Shown here piece by piece: positions 50,601-61,824 of a stretch of 64,000 bases of DNA. Location of the stretch: positions 6,664,131-6,728,130 of the forward strand of contig NC_031769.1 of the NCBI RefSeq assembly GCF_001522545.3. Reading direction: 5' to 3'. This DNA is from Parus major. Lineage: Eukaryota; Chordata; Aves; Passeriformes; Paridae. The notes below the pieces were generated by a model. That model made no database searches and had not been told where the DNA came from. It saw only the letters and a program-made list of their open reading frames with translations. Made by a program: the position numbers and the translations under genes. The stretch's first letter is position 1. Each line of letters begins with the position of its first letter.

Positions 50601-51846
50601 TGTATTGAGTTAAACAACCACAATGAGATAGTTAATTCTCATCCACCACACTTTGAGCACTACCTGCATTGACTAGAGAAGGCAGAGCTGCCTCCTTACA
50701 CTGAAAAGCAGGGAAAAAACACACTAATGTTATTGCCAAGTACTAACCCTTAGTTATTTAAGTTGGAATTTTTGCTGAGTTAAACTATCAATTCTTCCAC
50801 GTTGAATGACGACTTTTCCAAGCTTGCTCATAGGTATGCATTTGAAGCTTCTATCTGTATGTTTTATACTCTATGGTCAATTTCAGACACATTAAAGGTA
50901 AAAAATGACACAATCTGACTTAAACTGGCACCCGGGTTCTTACTCTTACGTATTAATCACATTTTTTTGCATTGCAGTAAGAAGCCTCTATATAAAACCT
51001 GGTGCCACCAGTGAAAGTACATTTACTGCAGGGTATTTGGCAAACAGATAACACCATTATCCCATCTTTACTGCTTATTTTTACACATATTTTTGCTATT
51101 TTTACACATAGACTTTAGCAGCGGGTGGCAAGTGGTTATCCTACCTGTAACTGTGTGAAAGAGTTTAGCTGGATAAAGCAATAGCTGCCAATGCCATTTT
51201 TCTTCACAGAGCTCAAAATACTTAGAATATTTCTTCAAACCCTGGTGTTTAAGACTCTGTGATCATGCACAGCTCTTCTCTACCTCTGAGTGAGCGTAAA
51301 CACATTAATGGCTTTATGATTAATGAGAAAAGCCTGGAAATGTCATTATTCACAACTTAGAGCTCAGAAGATAAACAGTAATAATCCCAAAGCAATTGGC
51401 TTAAAATTAGTAGAGTTATATGTAAACAATTATAAGTTGAAAAAACACCCACAAAAAAAGCAAATTTCATAGTGGTAGTTATGAATGCCTTGGAAAAGCA
51501 ATTTTATGGTTCACTAAAAGGGTGGGGGAATGTGTTTTTCTCAGGCCCACCACGGCAGGATCCTGAACCCAGGTGATGATTTCTTAACATTGCTACAATA
51601 CACATAGATAACAAATTTTTCTAAGAGCAATGTTCAGAGCCTCAGCATTGTTTAGTAAAGCTGAATAGCAGATGATGCCTCAGGGAGATTTCAGTCTCTT
51701 GGGGATTAAATGGACCAAAGCCCTGTGAAATTATTTCTTTGAGGACACCTACCAGGGAGTGAGAGACTGGAAATAAACGCTGCCCAAGCTTGGTGTAACA
51801 TCCTGCCACAGCCCAGGCAGAGCAGTGCCAAGCTGTGACTTGTTTA
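44607..51846. other. Non-coding unique DNA
   Basis: No gene or further mobile element was recognised. Poly-T runs occur at 48145-48159 (15 T) and 50561-50576 (16 T). The minus-strand 144-codon frame at 48846-49280 is unrecognised. The interval 51290-51440 is AT-rich with several ATTA/TAAT cores. Confidence 0.5.
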
Positions 51847-51851
51847 GCAGT
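51847..51851. repeat. Left target-site duplication (GCAGT)
   Basis: Five bases directly left of the LTR, identical to 52488-52492. A 5-bp duplication is typical of ERVL-like (class III) and spumavirus-related integrations. Confidence 0.7.
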
Positions 51852-52487
51852 TGTTACAGCTATGGAGATAGACGAGTTTCAAAGACTCCTTTAATTCATG
51901 ACTAGAGTATGGGAGGAAGAGAGTATTCAAAATGTGGACTTTAGAGAAAAGAGAAAGTAGTTGTGATACTGTGAGTTGCTGGAAAGTGAGTAAAGTGAAG
52001 GTTTTGAAGCCTTGGGGGGGCAAGAGAAAAGCTGTTTTCCAGGAAGGCTCACAGAAACAGATGAAGAGGACTTCTACCTTTGAATACCTTATCCTTAAAA
52101 TAGCATCCCTGGACTCACTGACCTATGCACACCTCGGAGTAGTGTGGAACAGGAGGAGTGAACTCTAAAACTCCATAGATTGGCAGAAGGAGACTTCTGT
52201 TTCTCTACAAAGACTGAAGAAAAGACTCTAACAAAAATTGAGACTGTTTCTAACCACCAAAGTTCTAAAGTTATTTGTCTCTATGTTATCATGTGTACAA
52301 AGAAATGATAAAATGTAAAAGATGAAGGGGTTTTATGGAAATTTACTCTAGTGTTCTTATTCTTGTAGTTTGTTAATAAACTGTCTTTATTCCTTTTGAG
52401 TTTTGGGCCTGTTTTGCTCTTGTTCTAATCCATGTCTCACAGCAAGAAATAAGTAATTTCTTTAGTTACTGGTTTAAAGCCACGACA
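51852..52487 (+). mobile_element. Solo LTR of an ERVL-like endogenous retrovirus
   Basis: The 636-bp element starts TGTTAC and ends CCACGACA, giving TGT...ACA termini, and is flanked by GCAGT on both sides. Near the right end it has TTTGTTAATAAACTGTCTTT, then GAGTTTTGGGCCTGTTTTGC, ATGTCTCACAGCAAGAAATA and GGTTTAAAGCCACGACA, the order I know from songbird ERVL-type LTRs in plus orientation. AATAAA lies at 52375-52380. No gag, pol or env sequence adjoins it, so it is solo. The right end is strongly supported by family resemblance; the left end rests mainly on the target duplication. Confidence 0.82.
52375..52380 (+). terminator. LTR polyadenylation signal AATAAA
   Basis: An intact AATAAA about 110 bases from the LTR right end, inside the TTTGTTAATAAACTG motif typical of this LTR type. 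It probably served viral transcript 3' end formation; present use is unknown. Confidence 0.6.
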
Positions 52488-52492
52488 GCAGT
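52488..52492. repeat. Right target-site duplication (GCAGT)
   Basis: An exact copy of 51847-51851; it marks the right boundary of the solo LTR. Confidence 0.7.
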
Positions 52493-53610
52493 GAAGACAC
52501 CCAAACCATGGCATGGCCATTCCTGACCTAGGACAGGTCCAGGACCTGCTTTTCCTGCTCTTGGAACCTGCTCCCACGACCAGCACTGATGGAGACATCT
52601 GAAAAAAAGGGTGTGGGCTTTTGTTTCAGCTATCTTAAAGCTCCACTCCTTCATTAATTCTCTACAACCTTTTTGATTCAAGTTTTCTGTGTTCAGTTTG
52701 GCATTAAGTAGTTCTGCTCTTTCAGAAAGCAGAGATGAGGAATTACCTTGCTAGCTTCTGTTGAGACATCTCAATATTTTCAAGTAACTGCCTTTGCAAT
52801 CTGATTTTTTTACTACCTTTTTTTTTTTATTTACAGTCTATAACCAGGCAAATGCCATGTGTATAAAATAAATGAAGTTTTCTAACATTTGCCACTTTTC
52901 CAGATTTTCTAAATATGAAGTGGTGGGATATTTCCCACCTCTCTTTAGGTAAAATCATGTTCCTGTGACATGAGACTTCATAATATTTCCAGGAAACATT
53001 TGTGATGGAATCAAACCAAAACTATTTATTTTTTTTTTTTTCCTCATAAGAATGCTTAGGGAAGAATGTAATCTTGCTGCTAATTTTCTCCAACATCCTC
53101 TTATGGCACAATCTTTCTGTCTTTCCCCATTATTATCGTAATTCCAAATAAATTTTGTGTGCCTCATATACAATTATAGAACAGTTTTCTGGAAACAAAA
53201 TCTTTTCTCCCTCATATCAAACTCTTTGAAGAAGAAGAAGATCACATCTATTCAACCACTTCCCTAGTCAGAGAAGCAGCAAATACAGTCTTTCTAACTC
53301 TCTAAATAAATGTCTTTAAGGCAGGAAAAACCTGCTGATATTGGTAGTTAGGTTACAGTGACAGCATTAGCACCATGTGGCTATGGCCATGTATTATACT
53401 ATTTAATTACTTTTTGTGCAGTAAACAAAAGGTGTGCAAAGATCTCTACCAGCCTTACCTCATTAAATATTCTTAATACACTACTTTATGTGAACTGTCA
53501 ATACCTGCAGAGAGACCTTTTTAAACAGAAATTTCTGAGTTGATCAAGGCTGTTCTAAATGTTTGCTCCCCTCCCTTGTATCTGGTACTTCACTTAATAC
53601 CCAGGTGTTG

Positions 53611-53700
53611 TGGTTTTGTTTTGTTTTGTTTTGTGGTTTTGGTGGGGTTTTTTTTTGTTTGTTTGGTTTTTTGTTTCTCTTTTTGTTTTTGTTTTGTTGA
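53611..53700. repeat. GTTTT-type low-complexity tract
   Basis: GTTTT units followed by irregular T/G runs. It explains the Phe/Val-rich plus-strand frame across it. Confidence 0.85.
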
Positions 53701-55148
53701 GGTTTTTAAGATACAGTTAAATGTAATTTAAAAGAGCCAACAAAATCAAAGGTTAATGTTTTGTGCATGTGTCTTTTCCTGAATATATTTGCCTCCCTCT
53801 CATAATCTTCGTATCATTTTGTAATTAAACCCACAAAGTTTGAAGGTTTGTCTTGCATTTCTTCTGCTTTCAACTGAAAGTTGTTCTCTTTATTGCATCT
53901 GATTTGTGTTTTGGTTGCAGAGAAGATTGTGCATTCTCCTTAAAGGTGCTGCAGACCCTTGCAGTGCTTTTTGTCATTCTGCATCTTCAAATTTTTCACA
54001 GGAATGGAATCTTTGCTAATGGCTCTCTTTTATTATGCACTGTTCTCTTTGGTGTCAAATATGACTATACTCTTCAGGGAGACTTAAAAAGGGATGGCCC
54101 ACTCATTGTCCTAGTTCATAAAGAGCAGCTGAAGTGGAAGAAATATTATCATTAAAGAATTCTCCTGGAGGTCTTCCAGGGAAAGCTTCAAGACTGAGCA
54201 AATGAGAAAGGCAATCTCCATCAGTTACACCTGATTGTTCAGAGAATTAAGCTTGTTCTAGAAATAATAACAGATGCATTTCCTGTCATTGAGAGGTTTG
54301 CTGGCAAGGCTAGAGCCAGAGGAAGGACTTTGGGCTGTGCCAAAATTATTATATTTAGTGATGTTAGAGTTCATACCTGCTGCAGCTTAATTTGAGCTGC
54401 CATTTGTGTTCCCCTTTCGGTGCTGGCACTCTCCTCCATCCACAGAAACAGGGAGTGCTGTTTCCAGGGTCCAGGCTGATCCAAACCTTCCCAGCAGTTC
54501 TGGTTATGTCACTGATCAACTGAATAGTGCAAACCAAGACCTGGCTAAAGGGGACAAAAGCCATTTAGAGACAGTCTTGTCATACCATGAGAGAGAAAGG
54601 CAGGTGTTTTGTGCAGGGGGCTGTATACAGAGCTAGAGAAGTAGATTTGTACCTGAATAGCACACGATGAGTGCAGCCTCCAGTGCTGCTGTAATACAGC
54701 TGAACCACAAAAGTATCTGAGCACAGCTAATTTTAACCTTCATGGTTATTATATCTGGATAGATAAACAGCCATAGCCAAAGACAGAGAGCAGTTTTTTA
54801 TTCCTGTGTCCTGGGTCTGGAAAATTCCTGCTGTATATTGCATCCAGATGCAGTTGCAAACACTGCAGCTGCATTCTGAGATCAGCTGGCAGAGCTGTGG
54901 TGCACCACAGGGTGCCACTGACCCAGGACTGGAGAGATGCAGGGACAGGTTCACACTGTGGCCTGAGACAACCAGAGTGTCCTCTGATAAGTCTCTAACT
55001 CTGGATGTTAAGGATGGCAGAGGGAGCCAAAAGAGGGGAGGTTGACACTTAGTAGAACTTCTGATCTTGCTGCCACCCCTACAGGCAAATCATCTAAACT
55101 TCAAATGAATGGGATCAGAAACAAGAGCACCAGAGATGGAATTTTCTC

Positions 55149-55190
55149 TCTCTCTCTTTCTTTCATTTATTTATTTATTTCTTTATTTTG
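55149..55190. repeat. TC then TTTA simple repeats
   Basis: A (TC)n run passes into TTTC and then ATTT units. It is a compound low-complexity tract with no transposon beside it. Confidence 0.8.
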
Positions 55191-56844
55191 GGTGTGTTTC
55201 CACCAGTCTCTGCAATACTGTTTATGTCTTCTGTCTCCCTGCTATGTGGGTCACAGACAAACTTGTCTGCTCCTAAAAAGTCATCGTGTTCTTTTATCTG
55301 CCATCAGGACCAGTCAGGCTGCTGCCGATCTACCTGTCCCATACCTTGCTGTGGCTCATGACTGTGAGTTCTTCCAGCTCATAAGATGTGCCAGAAATCC
55401 CATTTTCCCACAAAGCAGCGTTGTTATAACAGATATAAAATAACTAGAGGGTAGGCTGTGGCAGCTGCACGTGGATGGGCAGAAGGAGGCTGTATCTCAT
55501 TTTTCCATCTCAGTAATTGCTCTGTTTCCCCTAAGGGCAGCTCTCTTAAGCCTGACTCCCTCCCTGCCTGGAACAGAGCTGGGCTCAGCTCTCCTAGGCA
55601 GCACCAACCCAGGTCTAGTCCTCTGCTTTGCTCCCACTGGGAATATTGGATAGGGTTTTTTTCCCCTAATCATCTACTAGAAGGGGAGGGAGAGTGTGGG
55701 AGCTGCATTTTTTAGGGGATGGACCCAGGAAAGTGTGTGTATTGGTACTTGCAAAGGGTGTGCAGATTACTGTCAGGACCAAGTTTATTTGAAATGCCTG
55801 CAATTCTGCTTATTCAATTATTAAATCAGTGCTCTCCACTTTTTAAAATACTTAAATGTGCTTGGAGGAGAAAGATACTTAATTTGCACATTAGCTAGAA
55901 CAAAAGCTTTTGTTCTGGGTTGATTAAATGCATTGCAATTGCTCCCACATCTTTCTCCAGGCAAGCACCCAGAATTTATGTACTGAAACACATGAGCAAT
56001 GGTGACGACTGTGCACAAGAGGATGGGAATAGAGAGGATTTTGCTGCCTGTGTGTCTAGCTCTTTTGCAAAAGCTGATTCCTGTCTTCAGTCTGCTTTCC
56101 TCCAAGCAGTGGAGAACACTGGTTGAAGATTTGGTCACTGATCTCCAGCTGGTCCAGATCAGAACTCAGAGGAGTTGGCTGAGGAAGAGAGGAAATGACA
56201 TTGCAGCCTTCCAAAAGCCATTTGTGCCTCCAGGGCTGATCAAAATGTCTGAGGAGTCATACTGGCATGTCACTAACAAACAGGCATCCAGTCAGTCATG
56301 GTGCATTTGGGGTCCTTTGCCTAGACAGGGAGAAGAGCTGAGAGAAAATGAGCAGTCAGCAGAACCCTGTGTGCCAGCTCAGCCATTCCTTGGTGCAGCA
56401 CTGGTCTGTCCTGTCTGCTGCAGGACAGAGCTGCAAATATTCACACTTTGCATCATCTGTTACATCAGGCAGCTGAAACCCTCTTCACCAGTAACTATTA
56501 GAAACTAACAGCTACACAAACCATGGATTTGGCAGTGATAGTCAAGGTGAGAGAAGAAAAGTCTTGGCTGATCCCTCCTGTGTCCAAAAAATCTCTGTGG
56601 CGATGTGGGTTTAAGAATATTTTCAGTAGCAACAAGACACTTTGTAAAATTCTCCTTGCTCCTCTTTTCACTGCAGCCATCTTTTGAACTAAGCCTGTCA
56701 GCAGCCTCTGGAGCTGTTCAGAACCTTTTCTGTTGGATATCAAACTTCTTTTTATAGAGCAGTTCACTTCTTTCTTCCAGTTTGCACAGAGGCAGTAGAC
56801 ACATCTGAACCCACAGGATATTTTTGGAAAATTAAAAAGAAAAA

Positions 56845-56870
56845 TGTTTATTTCAAGTGTTTATTTCAAG
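56845..56870. repeat. 13-bp tandem duplication
   Basis: TGTTTATTTCAAG occurs twice head to tail without mismatches, probably by recent slippage. Confidence 0.85.
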
Positions 56871-59575
56871 AAAACAAAGAAGGCAGCTCACTTTTTGTAC
56901 AGGGCCAAGGTGGCTGTTTAAAATATTGATGCTGTTACAAAAGGCCTGGTGACAGAACGGTAGTTCACTGTTTGTCTTGTCTATTGTTCTCTCATGAGAT
57001 TAATCTTTTTTATTTATGCTGGGGGCAGCTTGCACGGTGCAGATGAAGGCAGTGAGAATGAGCAATGAGCTCTCTGGACAGGAGAGGAGCTCTCAGGTGC
57101 CCTCCTCAGCCTGAGACTGCTGACTTTAATTCAGGCTGGTGCATGGGGATCACGACTGCTCAGAGTGGGAGGGAAGAGCTGGCTCTTGAGTCCTGCTGTA
57201 CTCAGCTGCTTGGGTTTAATAAATCAGCTGGATTTATTCTCACATACCTTTAGACCTCTCTAGTATCATCCTGGGCTTCCTTTGCAATCAGCAAGAGGAA
57301 TGGGCACCTACAGCAGTGTTACAGGTGCTTGTTTCCAGAGGAGCTGCATCACCCAGACTCTGCTCACTCTCTTGCTGAATATCCCCTGACTCTGATGGGA
57401 ACCTTGTGGGATCAGTGTGGGTTAGTGCAGGGAGCTACATTTAGCCATCTGAATGGATCTTTAGTGGGAAAAAAGCTTTTTGTTTCTATCTCCTAGAAGC
57501 TTTCTATACTTTAAATGTATGAATTCTTTTTATCTGCAACCACTCCCTGGTGGGAGGACACATGTGTAGCAAATTTAAACCTACTGAAAATAAGCTTGTT
57601 TTCCTTATTTACCTTTCTCTGACTCTGTAGGAATAGAGTTTAGAAAGTGTTTTGTGATTAAAGCTATGAGAATAACCTTAGTGACACTGCTGGTGGCTTA
57701 TGGCTTATGAACCAGTGAGGCACCTCCAGAGAAGGAAACAGCAAATTATAGAGGAATAAGGAATAAAATTTTGCTTTCCCTACACTGATAGTGTGGAAAG
57801 TACTTACCTGGCAGCTCTTGTGGTGAGCTTTATCAAAGCAGCTGCTGCTGGTCTAATTCTCCTGCCAAGTAAGCCAGGTTTTGATCTTTGTGACAGCAGT
57901 TAGGGCAGCCTAAATGTGTACTACTGCTCCCCACCACCCAGATGAGTGTCTCTGGCACCAGAAATATTGCAGGAATCCTGGTCATCATGAATGGTTTTGC
58001 TGCCCTTAGACAAAGTTCCACTCTGTGTTTGGGAATTTTGTTGTCTCCAGGTGCAGCCTCTCATGGTGGAAAAGAGACAGCACAGGGAGTTTTCCCTATG
58101 CTTGGCACCTGTAACATAAAGAAATACTGCCTTGACTGAAAAGTCCACATTTTTTCTGGGATACTCTGAAACCCCTCCATGGCCTGCTGGAGATGAGGAG
58201 CAGCTGCCCATGTGTTTTGCAAAGAGACAAAAGAATTCTGTACATTGCCCTGTTAAAATAGTGACTCACAGAAAGGGAGAGGTTTTGAAAAATCAAGCAG
58301 GAGGAGTGAGAGTGCATGTGACTGTGTGTGCATGATACATAAAAGTCTGAGTGAGGATTAATATTGTATTAGAAATTTAACAACCCTGAATCACTGCAGT
58401 TTTCATTTAATGTTTTACCAAATGCCTGTAACCTTAAAAGTCTAATACATGACAGATACACTTAATTACCTCGCTGTAAGAAAAATAATGATCAGGACTG
58501 TTAAGTAGGAGAAATGAAACATGACTAAGCTGGCATTTGTTACAGTGCCTAGTTTTAGACTTTTCCAAGCCATTTGATGGCAAGGCAAGGCTGTAAGCAG
58601 TGGGTGGTTACTAATGCCTTTCCATGGTCAAAGTAACACTTTCTGTGCTGCTCTCCACACTGGGCTTGGGGTGTGCTGGGGCATCCCCAGGATGCTCAGA
58701 GGAAAGAGAGGACTGGGATGAATCGAGGGGAGTAGAGCATGAGAGTTCACTACTGACACCATCAGGACTGGGGGAATCATCTCCTCCAAACAAAGGCCCA
58801 GTTTGAGGTGAACAAGAAATTAATAATTTTGTGAGATTTAAATTAGAGTGATTAATAATTTAAAAATTATTTATTATTGCAAAATGCAATAGCTGGTACC
58901 TGGTTCAATATTCAGGTTTCATGAATAAAAACAACATGTAGTTTCAGTGAAGACTGAAACTGCTTAGCTGTGGGCCTAATATGGAGTGCACCACCAGGAG
59001 GAAGAGATGATTTGTGACATAAATTGAGTTAATCTTTATCTGTTGAGAGTTAGTTTAATTTTTTTAAAAAAACCCCAAACAAACAAAACTTGATATGAAT
59101 GGTAAATCCAGCCATAGTCTTCAAAAAATATACTTTGTAAATGTCCTTGGGCATCAGCAGACAAAGCTTCTGACTAGAGCATCTTTTAATGTAGTCTTTT
59201 TTTCTTCTCCTTCTTCTTCTTCCTTCCTCAAATTTTGATTCATTACAAAGTCAAAAACTGTTGAGCTGAAAAAAGATCACGTTTAAATTTCTTTTATGTT
59301 AAACATGTCAGTGAAGCAGCAAAGTGCTTTTTGTATTTCTCCATTGCTCGAGGCATTTCTTAAAGCCTTTTCTCATGATCTACTTCTACCCAAATGCCTG
59401 GGAAAAGAAAAAAATTCTTCTGAATGAATTGATTTATGAACACAGCTATTGGTTTTTAACATACTTTTTGGTGTTTTTTTGTCTTTCTCTCCTAGATGAA
59501 AGATGTTAAGTCTATGAATATTATTGATTCTAAAAATTCTTTCTCATATGTCTCATACAATCAAAGAGATTAGTC

Positions 59576-59594
59576 AGAGAGAGAGAGAGAGAGA
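59576..59594. repeat. AG dinucleotide microsatellite
   Basis: About nine AG units, uninterrupted. Confidence 0.9.
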
Positions 59595-59828
59595 AACTTT
59601 TTTGGTCTTTTAATTCATCCCCTTACTATAACAGGACTGTAATCTAAAGCATATCCAGTACTGTGCTTTGTCCAATTCAAAATAATTTGGTAGATGTGGG
59701 CTTTGGAAATGCCCAGAAAATACCTCCAGGGTCTCATCAGTCCATGTTGATCTGGATCACTTGAGGCATGCTCTCTGCATACCAGCTTCCTCCAACTATG
59801 GTGCTTAAAAATTAAATTAATTATTAAA

Positions 59829-59845
59829 ATATATATATATATATA
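59829..59845. repeat. AT dinucleotide microsatellite
   Basis: About eight AT units inside a wider AT-rich stretch (59808-59870) with ATTAAA repeats on both sides. Confidence 0.9.
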
Positions 59846-60647
59846 ATTAAAATATTAATTAAAAATGTCAGATGTGCCTTTCTGGGTGGTGTTTTTAGGT
59901 ATGTGGCTCCTCTAATGAGAATTTCTGGAGACCTGCACCTTTGAATCCCATGGAGCAGAGTGTGGCAGTGGCTTGTTTAGGGGATGCACACCAGGTCCTC
60001 TCTGTGTATCAGGGATTTTGCCTCAGTTTCTAGCTTTTGCTCAGAATGTCCTAGATTAAAACTGTTCTTTGCTTTCTCTCCTGACTGCAACTGAGTATTG
60101 GCATCCTTCAGCTCATGAGCTGGATTGGAGGGCAGCTGAGATCCAAGCTGGAACATGTAATTGCTCTATTTTGTGTGAATGCCTTTGACATATTCTTATT
60201 AATTACTTTTTTTTTTAATCAAGAGTCTATTTAACATCCTGCAAGGGCCAGGTAAGCAATTTCTGTTTGGTCATGACCAATTTTATTTATTTCTGACCAG
60301 ATAACATTCCATTACCAAGCAACATAATGCAAGCTAAGGTCATTATCTCAAAGTTTACATCACTGTTACAGTTTTCCAATAGCAAAAAAATTCAAAGATA
60401 AACATTGAATGTGGTGTGTTCTTGAAGGGACTGGAGACAGATACATTTGCTAGGTGTGTCACTGGACTGAGTTTCCCATGACCCATGGGGCTGGGGTGCA
60501 GGTCCTCTCCAGAACTGCCATGGTTGTGTTTGAGCTGAGAAGAGGGTTCTTTTTCTACAAGGTGTGGCACTAGATAGTGATTAGAGACCTCACACCAACC
60601 CAGGCCACTCCTTCAAATATCAACTAATTTTTAACATTTGAAGTACT

Positions 60648-61292
60648 CACAGAATCATTTGGGTTGGAAAAGACCTCTGAGATTGTTGAGTCCAATCTTG
60701 GACTAACCTGCACCTTTCCAACTACACCACAACACTGAGTGCTGCATCCAATAGTTTCTTGAGCACTTCCAGGGATGGTGCCACCACCACCTCTCTGGGC
60801 AGTCCATTCCAACTTTAAAAATCCTTTCTGTGAAGAAATTCTTCCTGATATGCCAACTGAACCTCCTCTGGTGCAGCTTTAGGCTGTTTCCTCTTGTTCT
60901 GTTGCTGGTTGCCTGAGAGGAGAGACCAATCCCACCTGCTGCAGCCTCCTTTCAGGGGGTTGTGGAGAGGGATAAGGTCCTCCCTGAGCATCCTTTTCTC
61001 CAGGCTAAATTCCTCCAGCTATCTCAGCTACTCCTCACAGGATTTGGGCTCCAGACCCTGCACCAGCTCAGTTGTCCTTCTCAGGACACTCTCCAGCCCC
61101 TCCATGTCCTTGTAGTGTGGGCCCAGAGCTGGACACGGCACTCGAGGTGTGGCCTCACCAGTGCCCAGTACAGGGGGACAATCACTCCTGCTGGCCACAC
61201 CATTGCTATCCACGCCAGGATGCCATTGGCTTTCTTGGCCACCTGGGCACTCCTGGCTCATGTTCAGGTGGCTGTCGACCCAGATCCAAGAT
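60648..61292 (-). mobile_element. CR1 LINE fragment, longest copy in the window
   Basis: The plus strand starts CACAGAATCATTTGGGTTGG (inverted CR1 3' end) and continues through AGCACTTCCAGGGATGGTGC, TTCTTCCTGATATGCCAACT, CAGCTCAGTTGTCCTTCTCA, AGAGCTGGACACGGCACTCG, TGTGGCCTCACCAGTGCCCA and GCCATTGGCTTTCTTGGCCA to about CAGGTGGCTGTCGACCCAGA. At about 645 bp it reaches much further upstream than the other copies, into the region before the common 300-bp tail. Frames of 117 and 128 residues on the plus strand are antisense to the element and are not genes. The 5' end is truncated near 61292. Confidence 0.95.
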
Positions 61293-61685
61293 CAGCAGTT
61301 GAGGAAAAAGAGTAGGAACAAAGCCTTTCTGACAAGAAGTCCTTTGGGCAGAGTTGTGGTGAGGGAAATGAATGGAGTGCTCAGATTTTTCTACTTCTCT
61401 GTTTGCTTTGCTTGCTTATTTGTCAGTAGGAAACAAAAGTGCAGCTTCCACATATCTCAGGCAAATCCAGGGGATGCTTTTAAGCAGAAAAGTATGCACT
61501 GCTCTTTTTCAGCAGGTGCCTTTCACATCCCTTAGTGCTTATTGAAGTAATCAATCAATTAAGGAGAGTATGGTGAGCATTTTTTAAACTTAAACTCTTA
61601 AACACATATCCAGGAACCAAAGTGTGTACCTGGATTTCTGCATGCCACTGCCCAGGAGATCACATGGACAAAAGGGCATTGGTAA
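61293..61685. other. Unique DNA between CR1 and hexamer repeat
   Basis: No gene or repeat was recognised. Confidence 0.5.
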
Positions 61686-61824
61686 AAAAATGAAAAAGAA
61701 AGTGAAAAGGAGAAGGAGGAGAAGGAGAAGGAGAAGGAGAAGGAAAAGGAGAAGGAAAAGGAAATGGAAATGGAAATGGAAATGGAAATGGAAATGGAAA
61801 TGGAAATGGAAATGGAAATGGAAA
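61686..61824. repeat. Compound hexanucleotide repeat: GGAGAA then GGAAAT
   Basis: An A-rich lead-in passes into GGAGAA and GGAAAA units (about 61708-61759), then switches to about eleven nearly perfect GGAAAT units (61760-61824). The second array probably arose from a single GGAAAA to GGAAAT change followed by expansion. Lys/Arg-rich (plus) and Ser/Ile/Phe-rich (minus) frames across it are repeat artefacts. Confidence 0.95.

Larger units (their letters stand above)
52493..60647. other. Non-coding unique DNA with scattered low-complexity tracts
   Basis: No gene was assigned. The stretch holds the longest ATG-started frame of the window free of N (55999-56508, 169 residues, unrecognised) and a Ser/Pro-rich minus-strand frame (58611-58820), both discussed as leads. 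Simple repeats are listed separately. A 13-bp tandem duplication (TGTTTATTTCAAG) lies at 56845-56870. Confidence 0.5.

Noticed and set aside
60962..61535. Plus-strand frames of 117 and 128 residues
   Set aside because: They are antisense to the CR1 copy at 60648-61292 and have no independent support.
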